Of a DNA stretch of 64,000 nucleotides, positions 20,882-28,919 are shown piece by piece. The notes below the pieces were generated by a model, which saw only the letters and a list, made by a program, of their open reading frames with translations, had not been told where the DNA came from and made no database searches. Source of the stretch: a virus; the IMG/VR virus record IMGVR_UViG_3300023181_000005, positions 1 to 64,000 of that record; one strand, 5' to 3'. Position numbers and translations under genes: made by a program. Every line of letters begins with the position of its first letter. Position 1 is the stretch's first letter.

Positions 20882-21523
20882 ATGAGTCATCAAGCTGAAC
20901 CCAGCATACGTCTGCGTGGTCATCCGCGCAAGGAATTGCCGAGCATTGAATTTTTGCGTGAGTGCTTCACGTACGAGCCGGAAAGCGGAATTTTGAGATG
21001 GAACAAGAGGCCGGTCCATCATTTTGTGGGTCAGGGGAAAGCGAATGCTTGGAATGCTAAGCTTGCTGGCAAAGAGGCTGGCAGCAAATGCTGTAGGCCG
21101 GATGGTTCCAAGCGGTATATGGACGTTGGGCTCGGCTCCTTCGGAAAGAAGGCGTGCCTCTACTCGGTCCATTTGATTATTTTCAAAATGCAGGGAGTTG
21201 ATATTCCAGTTGGCCACGAGATTGACCACAAGAATAGAGATCCCCAAGATAACCGATGGGAAAACCTTCGCGTGTGTACGCCTCAAAATAACACTTGGAA
21301 CAGAAGGGGTCATCGCAAGAAAAAGTCAGGTCTACCTAAAGGTGTTTTTTGGGATAAGGGATGTTTAATGTCTAAAATCAGGACGAATGGAAAATATACT
21401 GGACTTGGATATTTTCATTCAATAGAGGAGGCTAGCAAAGCTTATGAAGACGCATGCAATGCTTTTCACGGAGACTTTGCCTGCCCCTCCAATTCCCCTC
21501 AAGTACCTCTTGAGGGGCTATAG
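20882..21523 (+). CDS. HNH homing endonuclease with C-terminal AP2-type domain
   Basis: The 213-residue protein has an HNH core: HEIDHKNRDPQDNRWENLR at about residues 115-135, followed by NNTWNRR. The C-terminal KGVFWDKGCLMSKI to HSIEEASKAYEDAC is the AP2-like DNA-binding module usual in phage homing nucleases. It is encoded against the direction of the surrounding virion operon, between the capsid gene and the acidic-protein gene, as expected for a mobile free-standing homing gene. Its stop codon touches the hairpin shared with the end of the capsid gene. Confidence 0.85.
   Translation: MSHQAEPSIRLRGHPRKELPSIEFLRECFTYEPESGILRWNKRPVHHFVGQGKANAWNAKLAGKEAGSKCCRPDGSKRYMDVGLGSFGKKACLYSVHLIIFKMQGVDIPVGHEIDHKNRDPQDNRWENLRVCTPQNNTWNRRGHRKKKSGLPKGVFWDKGCLMSKIRTNGKYTGLGYFHSIEEASKAYEDACNAFHGDFACPSNSPQVPLEGL
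21495..21517. terminator. Hairpin at the end of the homing endonuclease gene
   Basis: A perfect 9-bp stem (21495-21503 with 21509-21517) has a 5-base loop inside the last codons of the HNH gene. It is close to a second hairpin at 21521-21546. There is no strong T-run on either side. Confidence 0.55.
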
Positions 21524-21546
21524 GTTGCTCTAGTATGAGCAACCTA
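21521..21546 (-). terminator. Hairpin spanning the capsid gene stop
   Basis: A perfect 10-bp stem (21521-21530 with 21537-21546) has a 6-base loop and contains the capsid stop codon. Paired with the adjacent hairpin, it may limit read-through from the capsid gene or protect the capsid mRNA 3' end. Confidence 0.55.
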
Positions 21547-22702
21547 GGATTCCTACCTGTGGGCACCTACGGACACGCAGTACATAGCCATAACGGATCT
21601 TAGCAGGCTTCCACGCGGCTTGGAGAGGAGCGTAGTACTTGCCAATGTTGCTTAGCGGATTTTCAGTCTCGCTCGGAATGTTCTTCCAGAGCAATTGACC
21701 ACTCCAATTGACTGCTTGGCCGGAAGTCATGCCGCCAACCGACCCAAGTGGCTTCGGCATCTGGCGAATCACAACCTCAGGGTGCCACAGATACACATCT
21801 TCAAACTCAGCGTTCGTGTAAGCGGCGCTCACATTAGCCTCAAGGCCGATGGTTGTTGCACTCGATGTGTAGTATGGACGAGGCACCCAAGCGCCGTTCA
21901 CAAAGTCGTAACGAGGCATGCGGTTGTCGATACAGTGCATGAAGCCACCGTACACACGGTCAACACCCCAACTTTGCATCAGAACAGCACCATCGCTCTT
22001 GCCGGAGTCAGCCCAACGGAAGTCATCACGAACGGAAGGATCGCCCTTGATAACGTCACGGCTACGTTCCATCGACATGATGGCCGTAATGAGAGGAGCG
22101 CCGTTGCGTTTAGCGTAAGCTTCCTTGCCGCCACCATCTTGGATGATGCGAACATAAAGCATGTCCAGCAAGCTCTGCGTGAGAATACTCGTCGCAGGAG
22201 TTGCTGGCATCGTGGTGCCGTTGGTCGTCTCGGTGAGAGACTGATTGTACACAATCTTGTGACCAGAGTTGAGGAAATACTTTTCCTTGTCCTTGTCTTC
22301 CCAGGTGTCGGTAACTTCGGCAACAAGGTTGTCTTGGATGGCCTTCACCTGATCCTCAAACATGTAACCACGCCGAGCATCTTCAAAGCAGATAGGCGCA
22401 GACTTGATCATGTTCGCTTCTGCCGTGTAGCTCAGAAGAGTCGAAGCAGGAGAAACAACGGAGGCGGAAGGAACGCAGTTATTAACGCTGCCGTCTTCTT
22501 GGACTACAGCCGTCCAGCCATTGCCGCCAATGCCAGTAGAACGCTGGTAAACGACGGAGTTGAAGTTGAAGCCCATGCCATCGGGCAGTTCGCCCTTTTC
22601 CATAAGAGCCGATACACGGCCCTCATTACGCATGATTTCATAAATTTTACCCTGAAGACGCGAAGCATCTTGTTCAAAATAGTTGTCGAGAGGAGTTGCC
22701 AT
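21530..22702 (-). CDS. Major capsid protein
   Basis: The 390-residue protein has no enzymatic motif but has the features of a major capsid protein. The order is portal, scaffold, then this gene. It is globular with a helical N-terminus (ASRLQGKIYEIMRNEGR) and mixed alpha/beta content. It also has its own strong promoter and a long structured leader. Conserved blocks ATPLD (2-6), CFEDARR (105-111) and NPLSNIG (348-354) are shared with a shorter paralogue at 24456-25001. The downstream end lies within a hairpin. Confidence 0.85.
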   Translation of the reverse strand: MATPLDNYFEQDASRLQGKIYEIMRNEGRVSALMEKGELPDGMGFNFNSVVYQRSTGIGGNGWTAVVQEDGSVNNCVPSASVVSPASTLLSYTAEANMIKSAPICFEDARRGYMFEDQVKAIQDNLVAEVTDTWEDKDKEKYFLNSGHKIVYNQSLTETTNGTTMPATPATSILTQSLLDMLYVRIIQDGGGKEAYAKRNGAPLITAIMSMERSRDVIKGDPSVRDDFRWADSGKSDGAVLMQSWGVDRVYGGFMHCIDNRMPRYDFVNGAWVPRPYYTSSATTIGLEANVSAAYTNAEFEDVYLWHPEVVIRQMPKPLGSVGGMTSGQAVNWSGQLLWKNIPSETENPLSNIGKYYAPLQAAWKPAKIRYGYVLRVRRCPQVGILGCSY

Positions 22703-22922
22703 ATTGGCGATGAAGTAAAGGAAGTTTGAGACTCCGCCTTGCTTCTTCGTCGGGCCACAAAGCCTGACGCAGCAAAGACGGTTGGCAGATGATCTGCCTC
22801 GTTGCGTGCATCAGGGGAGCAACCCTGAACTCCTCCTCATCGAAGGGCGTTTAGCTCTTTCTGTCTAAATCACCAAGGGAGCCACCTTAGCCCGTTAGAC
22901 AACGGATTTAAGCTCTGTGGCA
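22703..22922 (-). promoter_or_regulatory. Structured 5' leader of the capsid gene
   Basis: About 215 bases of transcribed leader separate the promoter from the capsid ATG and contain no open gene. Four inverted repeats follow one another: 22892-22896/22901-22905, 22811-22816/22823-22828, 22784-22790/22792-22798 and 22748-22755/22762-22769. ACGCA/TGCGT (22767-22771/22803-22807) and CCAC/GTGG pairs can enclose some of them. A leader this structured may stabilise the mRNA or control translation of the most abundant virion protein. Confidence 0.6.
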
Positions 22923-22951
22923 TTTATAGTGAGTTAGACGATAAAGGTCAA
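22923..22951 (-). promoter_or_regulatory. Sigma-70-type promoter of the capsid gene
   Basis: On the minus strand TTGACC (22951-22946) and TATAAA (22928-22923) are separated by exactly 17 bases, close to the bacterial consensus. It lies in the gap between the scaffold stop and the capsid leader, giving the capsid gene its own transcript besides operon read-through. Confidence 0.7.
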
Positions 22952-22960
22952 ATGCTATTT

Positions 22961-24115
22961 TCAGCCAACTCCCTTTAGGGTCTGTGCAGCAGCGCCCATA
23001 AGAGTCAGCTTAGGCCCGCTATCTTGCTGTTGTGCTGGCGACTGACCATCCATAGAAGGACGGGCTGCGATCCTGGCTTTCTCAGCCTTCTTGAGAGCTT
23101 GCAGTTCGGCCCGCATCTCCAAGAACTGTTTGGTAATAGCTGGCAGCAAGACCGCAGCTTGAGCGTGATACGCACGATCCATCACCGTTTCAGGCTTAGG
23201 CGCGGCATCAAACTCCTTACGCAACTCAGGGTCATTCTTGAAGATTTCGGCAAACTTCGGACCAATGCTACTCGCCACTTCCTTGTAGGCATTGGAGTAC
23301 TCAGCTTCCGATTTCTGCGTTTCAGCAGCCGTCATCTTCTCCTTCTCGCCCTTGAGCGAGGTTTGAATCTCCAAAGCTTTAGCTTTCAACTGCTTTTCCT
23401 TGGCTCCAATGTCATGCAAGGCTTTAGCGGCAATGTTTACCTCGGGCAGAATAGCAGACACATCCTCAGTAGATTCAGCCAGTACGGCAGCAACATCCTT
23501 CGCCCGCTTGAGGGGATTTGTCTCTTGAGTGGCCGCAAGGATCTTGTCTAGCGCGATGCCGGAGAACTCCGATACCTGCTGAAAGTACTCCATTTTCTCG
23601 TTCCACGGAGTCACTACGCTCTCAATGAAGTGCGGTTGATTCTGCAAATCGAAGCCTGCACGCCACTTGCGATGATCTTCAAGCTCCTTGGAAACATCCT
23701 CAGGCACAGGCGGCTTAGTCTCGTACTCTTGAAGCTTGGCACGAAGATGCTCCAACTCAGGTTTAAGAACCTTGTGCTCTGCCTCAATGGCGCGAAGCTC
23801 TTTCCAGCGGGATTCTTTTGGCGTGGCATCGCCCTGAACCTCAGTTTCCGCAGGCTTTTGCGTACTATCTACAGTAGCCTCCACCTCTTCAGCTTTCACC
23901 TCAGGAACTTTATCCCACGCGCTAGGCTTGGCGGTCTTGGCGTCCAGCTTAGGCGCTGGCGCTTCAGACTTAGGGGTTTGTTGCGCTGGCGGGGTTGGCG
24001 CTGCTGGTGCGGCAGGCGTACCATTGCCAGCCATCTGAGCAACGGTTGCGGCAGCGGCTTGACCGAGTGCGCTTGAAGAGAATCCTGGAACTGATGGGGC
24101 GGCGGCTTCTGACAT
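22961..24115 (-). CDS. Scaffold-type head assembly protein
   Basis: The 384-residue protein is highly charged and helical. It has an Ala/Pro-rich N-terminus (residues 1-60), a long coiled-coil-like region (LRAIEAEHKVLKPELEHLR, KEKQLKAKALEIQ), and a basic C-terminal helix (LQALKKAEKARIAAR), which in scaffolds binds the capsid protein. Length, composition and place immediately upstream of the capsid gene all fit a scaffold. No protease domain is visible. Confidence 0.75.
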   Translation of the reverse strand: MSEAAAPSVPGFSSSALGQAAAATVAQMAGNGTPAAPAAPTPPAQQTPKSEAPAPKLDAKTAKPSAWDKVPEVKAEEVEATVDSTQKPAETEVQGDATPKESRWKELRAIEAEHKVLKPELEHLRAKLQEYETKPPVPEDVSKELEDHRKWRAGFDLQNQPHFIESVVTPWNEKMEYFQQVSEFSGIALDKILAATQETNPLKRAKDVAAVLAESTEDVSAILPEVNIAAKALHDIGAKEKQLKAKALEIQTSLKGEKEKMTAAETQKSEAEYSNAYKEVASSIGPKFAEIFKNDPELRKEFDAAPKPETVMDRAYHAQAAVLLPAITKQFLEMRAELQALKKAEKARIAARPSMDGQSPAQQQDSGPKLTLMGAAAQTLKGVG

Positions 24116-24117
24116 AA

Positions 24118-24456
24118 TTATTTGGGTTGGTTAGCAAGCTGGTACTCTTTCGATATTGAATCCTCAAACTCAGGGACTTCTACATCCACCATCTCATCGG
24201 GGGCCAAGTTGGGTGGGTACATCATGCCGCGCAGAGTTGCGATAGCTTCAGCAACGCCTTTACGGAACTGCCGGTCATGCGCCAAAGTCGAGTCATACGG
24301 CAGCCCTGGTCGTTGATCGGGGTCAGAGCGCGGAATAGCCGCCATTTCGATAGCTAGTAGCGCAGACTGAAATGTTGAGCTTTTTTGCAATTCAGCCAAG
24401 GCATCACGACGAATGCTCGACTTGCGGAACTGAGTGATTTGTGATGAAGAGAGCAT
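24118..24456 (-). CDS. Small head-module protein, unknown
   Basis: The 112-residue protein lies between the capsid-like paralogue and the scaffold, 2 bases from the latter. An N-terminal helix (LAELQKSSTFQSALLAIEM) is followed by a Pro-containing segment and an acidic C-terminus (VEVPEFEDSISKEYQLA). It begins at a TAATG overlap. Similar small proteins in this position assist head assembly, but I cannot name it. Confidence 0.65.
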   Translation of the reverse strand: MLSSSQITQFRKSSIRRDALAELQKSSTFQSALLAIEMAAIPRSDPDQRPGLPYDSTLAHDRQFRKGVAEAIATLRGMMYPPNLAPDEMVDVEVPEFEDSISKEYQLANQPK

Positions 24457-25001
24457 TAGGCTAATGGGTTGACTGGAATCTCATTCGACTCTTTAAGGCG
24501 TCTTGCCGTTTCCACGTAATCCACCCGCCAATCTGTTCGAGCACTAAATCTTCCGATATTGCTCAATGGATTGAGGCGTTCACTTGGGGCATTATTCCAT
24601 TGCACAATATAAGGACCAAGAAGCTTTTTGGATTTAACTGAATCCATTAATGTTTTAGCTATATTTTCCGCGTGCTTCTGAAAAGCTTCGCTATCGCGTC
24701 TAGCATCCTCAAAGCACAACTTTTCGGAAAAAATTGGCTCCTCTACCACAAAAGTAGAACCAATTTCGCTGCATCTAAACCAATGATTTAACGCATCCTC
24801 CATTCTTTTTGCTTCCCCGCAAAAGAATCGGTCCAGCGGAGTCGCCTGTGACCCCCATCCAATTAATTCCCGAGAGGACTTTATGGGCTCACTAGCCGCT
24901 ACGGGAGTTGGTTCCGCCTGCGGTACTAACGCTGGTGATTTGGTGGCAAATAAACCACTAAAGAAGGCTACTATTGTCTGAATGAAGCTTCGTTTTTTCA
25001 T
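24456..25001 (-). CDS. Short paralogue of the major capsid protein
   Basis: The 181-residue protein shares three separated blocks with the capsid protein, in the same order: ATPLD at 53-57, CFEDARR at 96-102 and NPLSNIG at 144-150, plus the preceding W-N-xPSE context. About 210 residues of the capsid core between the last two blocks are missing. A 50-residue N-terminal extension with a hydrophobic stretch (IQTIVAFFSGLFA) is added. It is coupled to the portal (ATGA) and to the next gene (TAATG), so it is expressed with the head genes rather than decaying. It might cap, seed or anchor the shell. The homology is clear to the eye; the role is unknown. Confidence 0.75.
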   Translation of the reverse strand: MKKRSFIQTIVAFFSGLFATKSPALVPQAEPTPVAASEPIKSSRELIGWGSQATPLDRFFCGEAKRMEDALNHWFRCSEIGSTFVVEEPIFSEKLCFEDARRDSEAFQKHAENIAKTLMDSVKSKKLLGPYIVQWNNAPSERLNPLSNIGRFSARTDWRVDYVETARRLKESNEIPVNPLA

Positions 25002-27256
25002 GCTGATTTTCTGTTCTTGAGTTTCTGATTACGGAGATCCGCTGCGGTGCGAGCATCGTTAAAAGCAAGCTCTTGGGCGTTCTTCTGGCGCATATGGTTA
25101 AGCTCCATCTTCTTCTTGGCGAGGTCGAGCCCAACAGACTCAAGTTTAGCTTGAGACTCCACAGCCTGAACAAGCATCCCTGGAGATATTGCATCCCCTC
25201 CACTCTGTTGCGCTCCTTCTTCCTGGCCACGTTGCGCCTCGGCGTCGATATGCTTCTTGCCGTTGATGATGACTTCACCCAACTGCTCCAACGCTTCCTT
25301 GTACTCGCGTACACTTGGGTTCTCGGGGTCGAGATAAGGCATGTGTTGATTCGCGTGATCCCAGATTGGGAACATCTGATTAATGGCAGGCTCCATCTCA
25401 ATCTGCATTTCAGTGAGTTTACCGTTGATTTCGGTCAACCGCTGCAAATGTGTCTGCACATGAACCATGTGATCCTGATTCGGAATCACGTTGGCAGGTT
25501 GTCCGAGTGCCATCAGATCATTCTCCAGACCAGCAATCTGTAGGTCAACAGGCGGACGCAAGCCAGCCACAGGAGGAACGAGACGAGACGCATACCGAGT
25601 GCCTGCATAGGCGGCGGCTGTATCACGGGTGAGCATTTGCTGGCCTTCTTGGTCCAGGCGGTAGTAAAGCTGTTCATTGAGGACTCCTAAAACAGATTTG
25701 CGCTCGGAGGCGGAACCTTTACCGATGCCAGTATTGATTTCGATCCGGTCAATATCTACCGCATCAATCGCTTCACCAGGAACGCCACGCTCAAGACAGC
25801 GGCGACGAAACTCCCACACTTCAGCACCCCCAGGCTCGGCGGCAGAGTAATCCTTGCGGCAAATGCGGCGAACGATTTCCTTGAAGTGACGCCTCCACGC
25901 AGCAAAGAACAAGTTCATACCAGCCGAGGAGAGTTTGCCCTGTTGCTCGGTCTTCATCTGCCACTCGTACTTGGTGCGCTGAGTGTTGTCCGTGCCATTG
26001 GCAGATACCGGAGAGTATGGCATGGCCCGTGCCCGGTAGATTTCCTTGATCTGCTCAATGGCGGGAACAAGATTCTGCGCAAATGGCGGCATCATCTTCT
26101 CCACGAACTGAAAGCCTGACTGGACTACCATGTAAGGCCCCATTGGGCGCACGGCATTTTCTTGGCCCGCGTCTTCGTTGTCACACTGAAGGTAAGGAGT
26201 AGCGGCATGAATTGCCATATCCAACTCCTTGCAGATCAATCGGTTAAGCCCCGTTGAGGACGAGAATAGTTTTTGCCCAAGGCCGCGAATAGATTGGAAG
26301 TCCCCATTCGACCCAACGCCATAGAGGTAGGCGAACATGACGCTCGACATGGCGCGATGCTTGCCTTCGCATTTGTAGAGAAACTCGCCATTACCATCCA
26401 TGCGGGAGATGTACTGCGAAACCGTTCCATCCACTTCACGTACCCAACCGTGAACCGTCTCAACACAGGAGACCGTAGTTCCGAGATTGATGTCGTTGTC
26501 CTTCCATGCCTTCTCCCACTCTTGCGGATCATTAGTGGGAAGCGTGTGCTGGGCGCAAGTATCCTTGATGGCCTCAATGACTGCATTGCGATTCCAGTAA
26601 GAATCCTCTGCAACTTTGGCATTCTCCACTTTTCGGTAGAGTTCATGCGGCAGCATGTCCACTTTACAGGTCACAATGTCGATCTTGTTGACGTTGGCCG
26701 GAATGCGCCGTGGAAACTTGAGAAACTGCTGGCCGTAGATGCGGTAGCGCCAATCCTGTTCATCCTCATGGAAAGCGAAGCTAACGCCTTCAGCCACAAA
26801 CAAGTGCGCGTTCTGCTGCCAGAGCGGGTGAAAGTCATCCCAGTTCTTGAGCATGCGAGTGATCTCCTCAGAAATCACCGTGCCCCAAGTGTCCTGACTC
26901 TTCTCGTCACCAAAGGAAGTTGGGATGTCGCCAAACACATCCAACGCATCCAAGATGTCGTTGTAAGGCATCTCAGCCTCCTCTTGTGCTTGAGCCGCCA
27001 AGCCCCAGTTGACGTTGACTCGACCCGAAATCCCCTCAGACCGATCTTTCCCAGGCGCATAAGGTGGAGCGCCGTCGATCATGGACTGATACAAAGCTCG
27101 CTGGCGGGAAGCCTGCCAATCCGCTGTGTGCAAAGTCCAGTAGGTGCTGATGAGTGCCTGCGGATCTTTAATGCGGCCTCTCTTGATGAGTTCGCCATCC
27201 TCGCCGGTGATGGTCGGGATATTATTGTACTGCGGAGGCGTGGGGGATGCGCTCAT
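24998..27256 (-). CDS. Portal protein
   Basis: The 752-residue protein is the size of a podovirus-type portal and stands first in the head module before scaffold and capsid. A helical N-terminal half contains ALISTYWTLHTADWQASRQ. A central beta-rich wing precedes the helical stem and crown, and the C-terminus is a charged coiled-coil-like barrel (LDLAKKKMELNHMRQKNAQ). Portals form the dodecameric ring through which DNA is packaged and ejected. The start overlaps the stop of a small RHH-like gene. Confidence 0.8.
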   Translation of the reverse strand: MSASPTPPQYNNIPTITGEDGELIKRGRIKDPQALISTYWTLHTADWQASRQRALYQSMIDGAPPYAPGKDRSEGISGRVNVNWGLAAQAQEEAEMPYNDILDALDVFGDIPTSFGDEKSQDTWGTVISEEITRMLKNWDDFHPLWQQNAHLFVAEGVSFAFHEDEQDWRYRIYGQQFLKFPRRIPANVNKIDIVTCKVDMLPHELYRKVENAKVAEDSYWNRNAVIEAIKDTCAQHTLPTNDPQEWEKAWKDNDINLGTTVSCVETVHGWVREVDGTVSQYISRMDGNGEFLYKCEGKHRAMSSVMFAYLYGVGSNGDFQSIRGLGQKLFSSSTGLNRLICKELDMAIHAATPYLQCDNEDAGQENAVRPMGPYMVVQSGFQFVEKMMPPFAQNLVPAIEQIKEIYRARAMPYSPVSANGTDNTQRTKYEWQMKTEQQGKLSSAGMNLFFAAWRRHFKEIVRRICRKDYSAAEPGGAEVWEFRRRCLERGVPGEAIDAVDIDRIEINTGIGKGSASERKSVLGVLNEQLYYRLDQEGQQMLTRDTAAAYAGTRYASRLVPPVAGLRPPVDLQIAGLENDLMALGQPANVIPNQDHMVHVQTHLQRLTEINGKLTEMQIEMEPAINQMFPIWDHANQHMPYLDPENPSVREYKEALEQLGEVIINGKKHIDAEAQRGQEEGAQQSGGDAISPGMLVQAVESQAKLESVGLDLAKKKMELNHMRQKNAQELAFNDARTAADLRNQKLKNRKSA

Positions 27257-27462
27257 GGTTTCTTAATTTCCCCATTCTCTACCGGATTACAAGACTTTTC
27301 CATTTCAGCGGCGTTGCAGTAGTTCAACCACAGCGCCTCAGTCAGATAGGATAAGCCGCGAGCACCCGCATGAGTCCGAATCCGACGCACTATATCCGCC
27401 GAAGCGGTCAAGTTTACTTTGCGTCTGGTGCGTTTTTCGGGTGGCATTTCGTATGCGCCCAT
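27253..27462 (-). CDS. Ribbon-helix-helix-like small protein
   Basis: The 69-residue protein has a basic start (KRTRRKVNLTASADIVRRI) followed by a helix-turn-helix length segment (RTHAGARGLSYLTEALWLNY), resembling Arc/CopG ribbon-helix-helix repressors. It is the first gene of the virion operon and is coupled to the portal by ATGA. An internal ATG at 27447 is an alternative start. It could autoregulate the late operon from the divergent region 27463-27541. Confidence 0.6.
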   Translation of the reverse strand: MGAYEMPPEKRTRRKVNLTASADIVRRIRTHAGARGLSYLTEALWLNYCNAAEMEKSCNPVENGEIKKP

Positions 27463-27505
27463 TGTCTATGCGGACAGTAGGCAATGCAACCACAAAGATG
27501 CGAGG

Positions 27506-27534
27506 TTGCACATATGGGCATGTTTTGGTAGGTT
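27506..27534 (+). promoter_or_regulatory. Possible promoter of the lysis cassette
   Basis: TTGCAC and TAGGTT are separated by 17 bases and end 7 bases before the holin ATG at 27542, so the transcript would begin almost at the start codon. The match is moderate. The 27463-27541 gap is the divergent control region between virion and lysis genes. Confidence 0.4.
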
Positions 27535-27541
27535 TCAGCAC

Positions 27542-27739
27542 ATGAGAAACATCGCCACCTACATCGCCCATCGTTTAGCTGAACCGTCAACCTACAGAGG
27601 TCTGATTGGCCTTCTCACTGCCGCTGGAGTCGCCATCTCCCCTGACATGGCCGAGAAAATCATCGCCGTTGGCATGTTCCTCATTGGCCTTATCAACATC
27701 GGTAAGAAGGACGCAAACTCACCTGACGCCACGAAGTAA
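27542..27739 (+). CDS. Holin-like membrane protein
   Basis: The 65-residue protein contains GLIGLLTAAGVAISPDM followed by IIAVGMFLIGLINIGKKD, giving two closely spaced hydrophobic helices and a short charged C-terminus. This pattern, with YRGLIxLxTAAGVAxSP, is that of small phage holins that open the inner membrane for the endolysin. It directly precedes a second small membrane protein and the amidase. The start at 27542 is chosen over 27419 because the upstream extension lies in the control region. Confidence 0.7.
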   Translation: MRNIATYIAHRLAEPSTYRGLIGLLTAAGVAISPDMAEKIIAVGMFLIGLINIGKKDANSPDATK

Positions 27740-27743
27740 GAGT

Positions 27744-27872
27744 ATGACTCTTATCCTACTCGCCTTCGCTATCGTTTGTGCCCTCCTAGCCTCAGTCGGC
27801 GTCGGCGCTCCTCGCTTCCACCTCGGCTGGATGGCGCTCGCCCTTTACCTCATCACTCTGATTCTGCGATAA
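27744..27872 (+). CDS. Small membrane protein of the lysis cassette
   Basis: The 42-residue protein has two hydrophobic segments (TLILLAFAIVCALLASVG and HLGWMALALYLITLIL). It lies between the holin-like gene and the amidase, and its stop directly abuts the amidase ATG (TAAATG). It could be an antiholin or second holin. It has neither a lipobox nor the periplasmic coiled coil of a spanin. Confidence 0.6.
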   Translation: MTLILLAFAIVCALLASVGVGAPRFHLGWMALALYLITLILR

Positions 27873-28460
27873 ATGAAAATCACCCCCGATCATTGGCTGG
27901 AAGGCGTTAAGCGTGAACTGCTCCCTGGTGGATCGCCAATGCCAGTGAGGCGCTTCTTGGTAATTCACCATACGGCGGGAGCATCTGCCATGTCCTCTAT
28001 CAACTTCTGGCGAGAACCAGAAGCGCGAGGCGCTTGTGCTCACATCGTCATTGATCGTGACGGCACCATTTACCAGTGCCGCCCATTCAACATCACCTGC
28101 GGGCATGCAGGCGTTTCTAAGTGGAAAGATCCCAAGACGGGAAAGGAGTACTCGGGCTTGAACTCCTGCTCCATTGGTATTGAACTAGCGAATGCTGGCG
28201 ATGATGAGGCCCTGGCGAAACGGTGGACCAAACTGCCACTTATCACTGCTCGCCACAAGAACGGCGGCCCCATCAAGAAATGGGAGGATTACCCACCCGC
28301 CCAAATGAAATCCTGCGAGGAAGTTTCGAAAGCGTTGGTGAAGAGGTATAATTTGGATGACCTAGTTGGGCATGACGACATCGCTCCAACTAGAAAAATT
28401 GATCCTGGTCCCGCCTTCGATATGAAGGCGCTTAGGGCTGCCTGTGGGTTTAGCGACTAG
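27873..28460 (+). CDS. Endolysin, N-acetylmuramoyl-L-alanine amidase (Amidase_2)
   Basis: The 195-residue protein is a single-domain zinc amidase. The first zinc His is in LVIHHTAG (residues 29-36), followed by GACAHIVIDRDGTIYQ, a glycan-side CGHAG, and the C-terminal GHDDIAPTRKIDPGPAFD, which carries the second His and the Asp/Cys-position ligand. The family cuts the bond between muramic acid and the stem peptide, degrading peptidoglycan at lysis. There is no signal peptide, so export depends on the holin just upstream. It is the last gene of the lysis cassette. Confidence 0.92.
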   Translation: MKITPDHWLEGVKRELLPGGSPMPVRRFLVIHHTAGASAMSSINFWREPEARGACAHIVIDRDGTIYQCRPFNITCGHAGVSKWKDPKTGKEYSGLNSCSIGIELANAGDDEALAKRWTKLPLITARHKNGGPIKKWEDYPPAQMKSCEEVSKALVKRYNLDDLVGHDDIAPTRKIDPGPAFDMKALRAACGFSD

Positions 28461-28483
28461 CCTCCTGCTAAGCTAGTCTCCCT
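28455..28483. terminator. Terminator between lysis cassette and convergent genes
   Basis: A 7-bp stem (28455-28461 with 28472-28478) has a 10-base loop followed by TCCCTTTT on the plus strand. It contains both the amidase stop and the stop of the convergent minus-strand gene. Confidence 0.6.
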
Positions 28484-28715
28484 TTTCAAACGGGTGCTCA
28501 AGCTCGTGCTGAAACTGAGTCACATAGGTCTCGTTGAATTTCAGCACCATCTCAGCGCGCACAACCTCTTGCTCAAGCTTGTCGAGAGCAGCGTTGTATT
28601 CCGCTAGCAGCTTCATCTTTCCCTCACGCAAGGACTTCTTAGCTTCCTCTACGCGAGTACGCTGAATATCACAGTCGATCTGTGCACGCTTAACTTTGGC
28701 TTCAGCTTCATTCAT
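28473..28715 (-). CDS. Coiled-coil small protein
   Basis: The 80-residue protein is almost entirely a charged helix with heptad spacing (AEAKVKRAQIDCDIQRTRV, LLAEYNAALDKLEQEVVRA), a typical oligomerising coiled coil. It ends at the shared terminator and is coupled to the next upstream gene by ATGA. The function is unknown. Confidence 0.65.
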   Translation of the reverse strand: MNEAEAKVKRAQIDCDIQRTRVEEAKKSLREGKMKLLAEYNAALDKLEQEVVRAEMVLKFNETYVTQFQHELEHPFEKGD

Positions 28716-28909
28716 ACCTCAAACTCCTCCCGCGCTCCGCTCTTGTGCTCGATGGTGACTTTGCCGCCGAGTGGAATGACTGATGCTAGAGCCCGCTTCA
28801 ATTTCTCTTGGCGTTTCCTCGCTTCTTCCTGTTGCGTGAATCTGGCGAAATCCTGAGAGGTTCCTTGATGGGGAATATTGAAGTATGGTATGTAGAGTGG
28901 CGGTTTCAT
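28712..28909 (-). CDS. Small basic protein, unknown
   Basis: The 65-residue protein has an aromatic N-terminus (PLYIPYFNIPHQG), a basic helix (EEARKRQEKLKRALAS) and a beta-like end (GKVTIEHKSGAREEFEV). It overlaps the coiled-coil gene by ATGA. No family is recognised. Confidence 0.55.
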   Translation of the reverse strand: MKPPLYIPYFNIPHQGTSQDFARFTQQEEARKRQEKLKRALASVIPLGGKVTIEHKSGAREEFEV

Positions 28910-28919
28910 ACTGGTAAAA

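Noticed and set aside
21695-22729. 345-codon antisense frame over the capsid gene
   Set aside because: The sense frame has capsid features and paralogue blocks, while the antisense product is His/Arg/Val-rich with no motif.
22925-22934. ACTCACTATA on the minus strand, identical to the core of T7 promoters
   Set aside because: The same bases form the spacer end and -10 of a well-spaced sigma-70 promoter, no other copy was found upstream of other operons, and no phage RNA polymerase gene is visible in the window.
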